DNA of 6,210 nt, from positions 1 to 6,210 of the forward strand of contig JAAZNS010000515.1 in assembly GCA_012798185.1 (NCBI GenBank), given 5' to 3'. Shown here one piece after another: positions 6,081 to 6,210 of the stretch. The notes beneath the pieces are model-generated. The model was given only the letters and a program-made list of their open reading frames with translations. It searched no databases and was not told where the DNA came from. The translations under genes and the position numbers were made by a program. The stretch comes from Chloroflexota bacterium. GTDB lineage: Bacteria; Chloroflexota; Anaerolineae; Anaerolineales; UBA4823. Within the stretch, counting starts at the first letter, position 1, and each line of letters begins with the position of its first letter.

Positions 6081-6210
6081 TCAAATTAGTGTCCTGGAAT
6101 CAAGTTTTTTCAGAACAGATATCACTGAATTCGAGATATCCGGTTCTGCAAACAACTCATTTCCATTGATAGTGACAACAGCAGAACGAACAGGCCGCAG
6201 AAGTTTTACG
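6081..6210 (-). CDS. C-terminal fragment of an unidentified upstream protein (42 residues visible)
   Basis: The minus strand is open from the window edge (first full codon at 6209) to a TGA at 6083-6081. Its 42 codons include VRSAVVTINGNELFAEPDIS followed by NSVISVLKKLDSRTLI. The composition looks protein-like: a beta-strand-like VVTING, an acidic turn, then an amphipathic helix-like end. The other two minus-strand frames meet stops early. I do not recognise the family. It has no long hydrophobic segment, so this tail is not obviously membrane-embedded, unlike the five genes downstream. The plus strand also has an open frame over much of this stretch, so the call rests on orientation and protein character. 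It lies 123 bases before the first glycosyltransferase-like gene and may be the previous gene of the same or a separate transcript. Confidence 0.5.
   Translation of the reverse strand, partial: VKLLRPVRSAVVTINGNELFAEPDISNSVISVLKKLDSRTLI

Noticed and set aside
6073..6083. Possible terminator TGAG-AAA-CTCA at the stop of the upstream gene
   Set aside because: The stem is only four base pairs and is not followed by a T-run on the minus strand.
6117..6140. Direct repeat AGATATC at 17-base spacing
   Set aside because: There are only two copies of seven bases, inside a likely coding frame. This is compatible with chance.
6143..6187. Inverted repeat GTTCTGC / GCAGAAC
   Set aside because: Seven-base arms are separated by 31 bases inside a likely coding tail. 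It is too short and too widely spaced to call a structure.

Overview
The window is a compact, strictly co-oriented gene cluster. Every supportable gene lies on the minus strand, so transcription runs from high to low coordinates. The DNA is visibly AT-rich. The proteins have wording I associate with Chloroflexota of the class Anaerolineae, for example PPVKFDALVYH, GGNDFLSRWMGTR and TGYDGQFAYY. I therefore read this as an uncultured or low-GC Anaerolineae-like bacterium. This is family-level recollection, not a database result.

Layout in transcription order: (1) 6210-6081, the C-terminal tail of an unidentified upstream protein. (2) 6080-5958, a 123-base leader, the only substantial noncoding stretch, which holds three separate dyad-symmetric elements. 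(3) 5957-4878, a 359-residue polytopic membrane protein with a YDGQF loop. (4) 4878-4828, a possible 16-codon bridge ORF or frameshifted C-terminus. (5) 4831-3635, a 398-residue GT87/DUF2029-like protein. (6) 3638-2379, a 419-residue GT87/DUF2029 protein, using a corrected start. (7) 2362-344, a 672-residue GT-C/GT39-like protein with a soluble C-terminal domain. (8) 347-1, the N-terminus of a fifth GT-C/GT39-like protein, cut by the window edge.

The genes are packed as a translationally coupled operon. Stop and start share the four bases ATGA at 3638/3635 and 347/344, and there is a third ATGA at 4831/4828 if the bridge ORF is translated. Only 16 bases separate the 3638-2379 and 2362-344 genes. 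Five consecutive, mutually distinct membrane proteins of the GT-C type (four complete) suggest stepwise addition of sugars, from polyprenyl-phosphate-sugar donors, to a lipid-linked or protein-linked glycan on the outer face of the membrane. No sugar-nucleotide, flippase, ligase or soluble GT-A/GT-B gene is visible, so the product cannot be named. I see no RNA gene, insertion sequence, CRISPR array or convincing terminator. I did not find clear evidence of a wholly new biological system. The most interesting points are the density of different GT-C enzymes, the bridge/frameshift junction at 4828-4890 and the dyad-rich leader.
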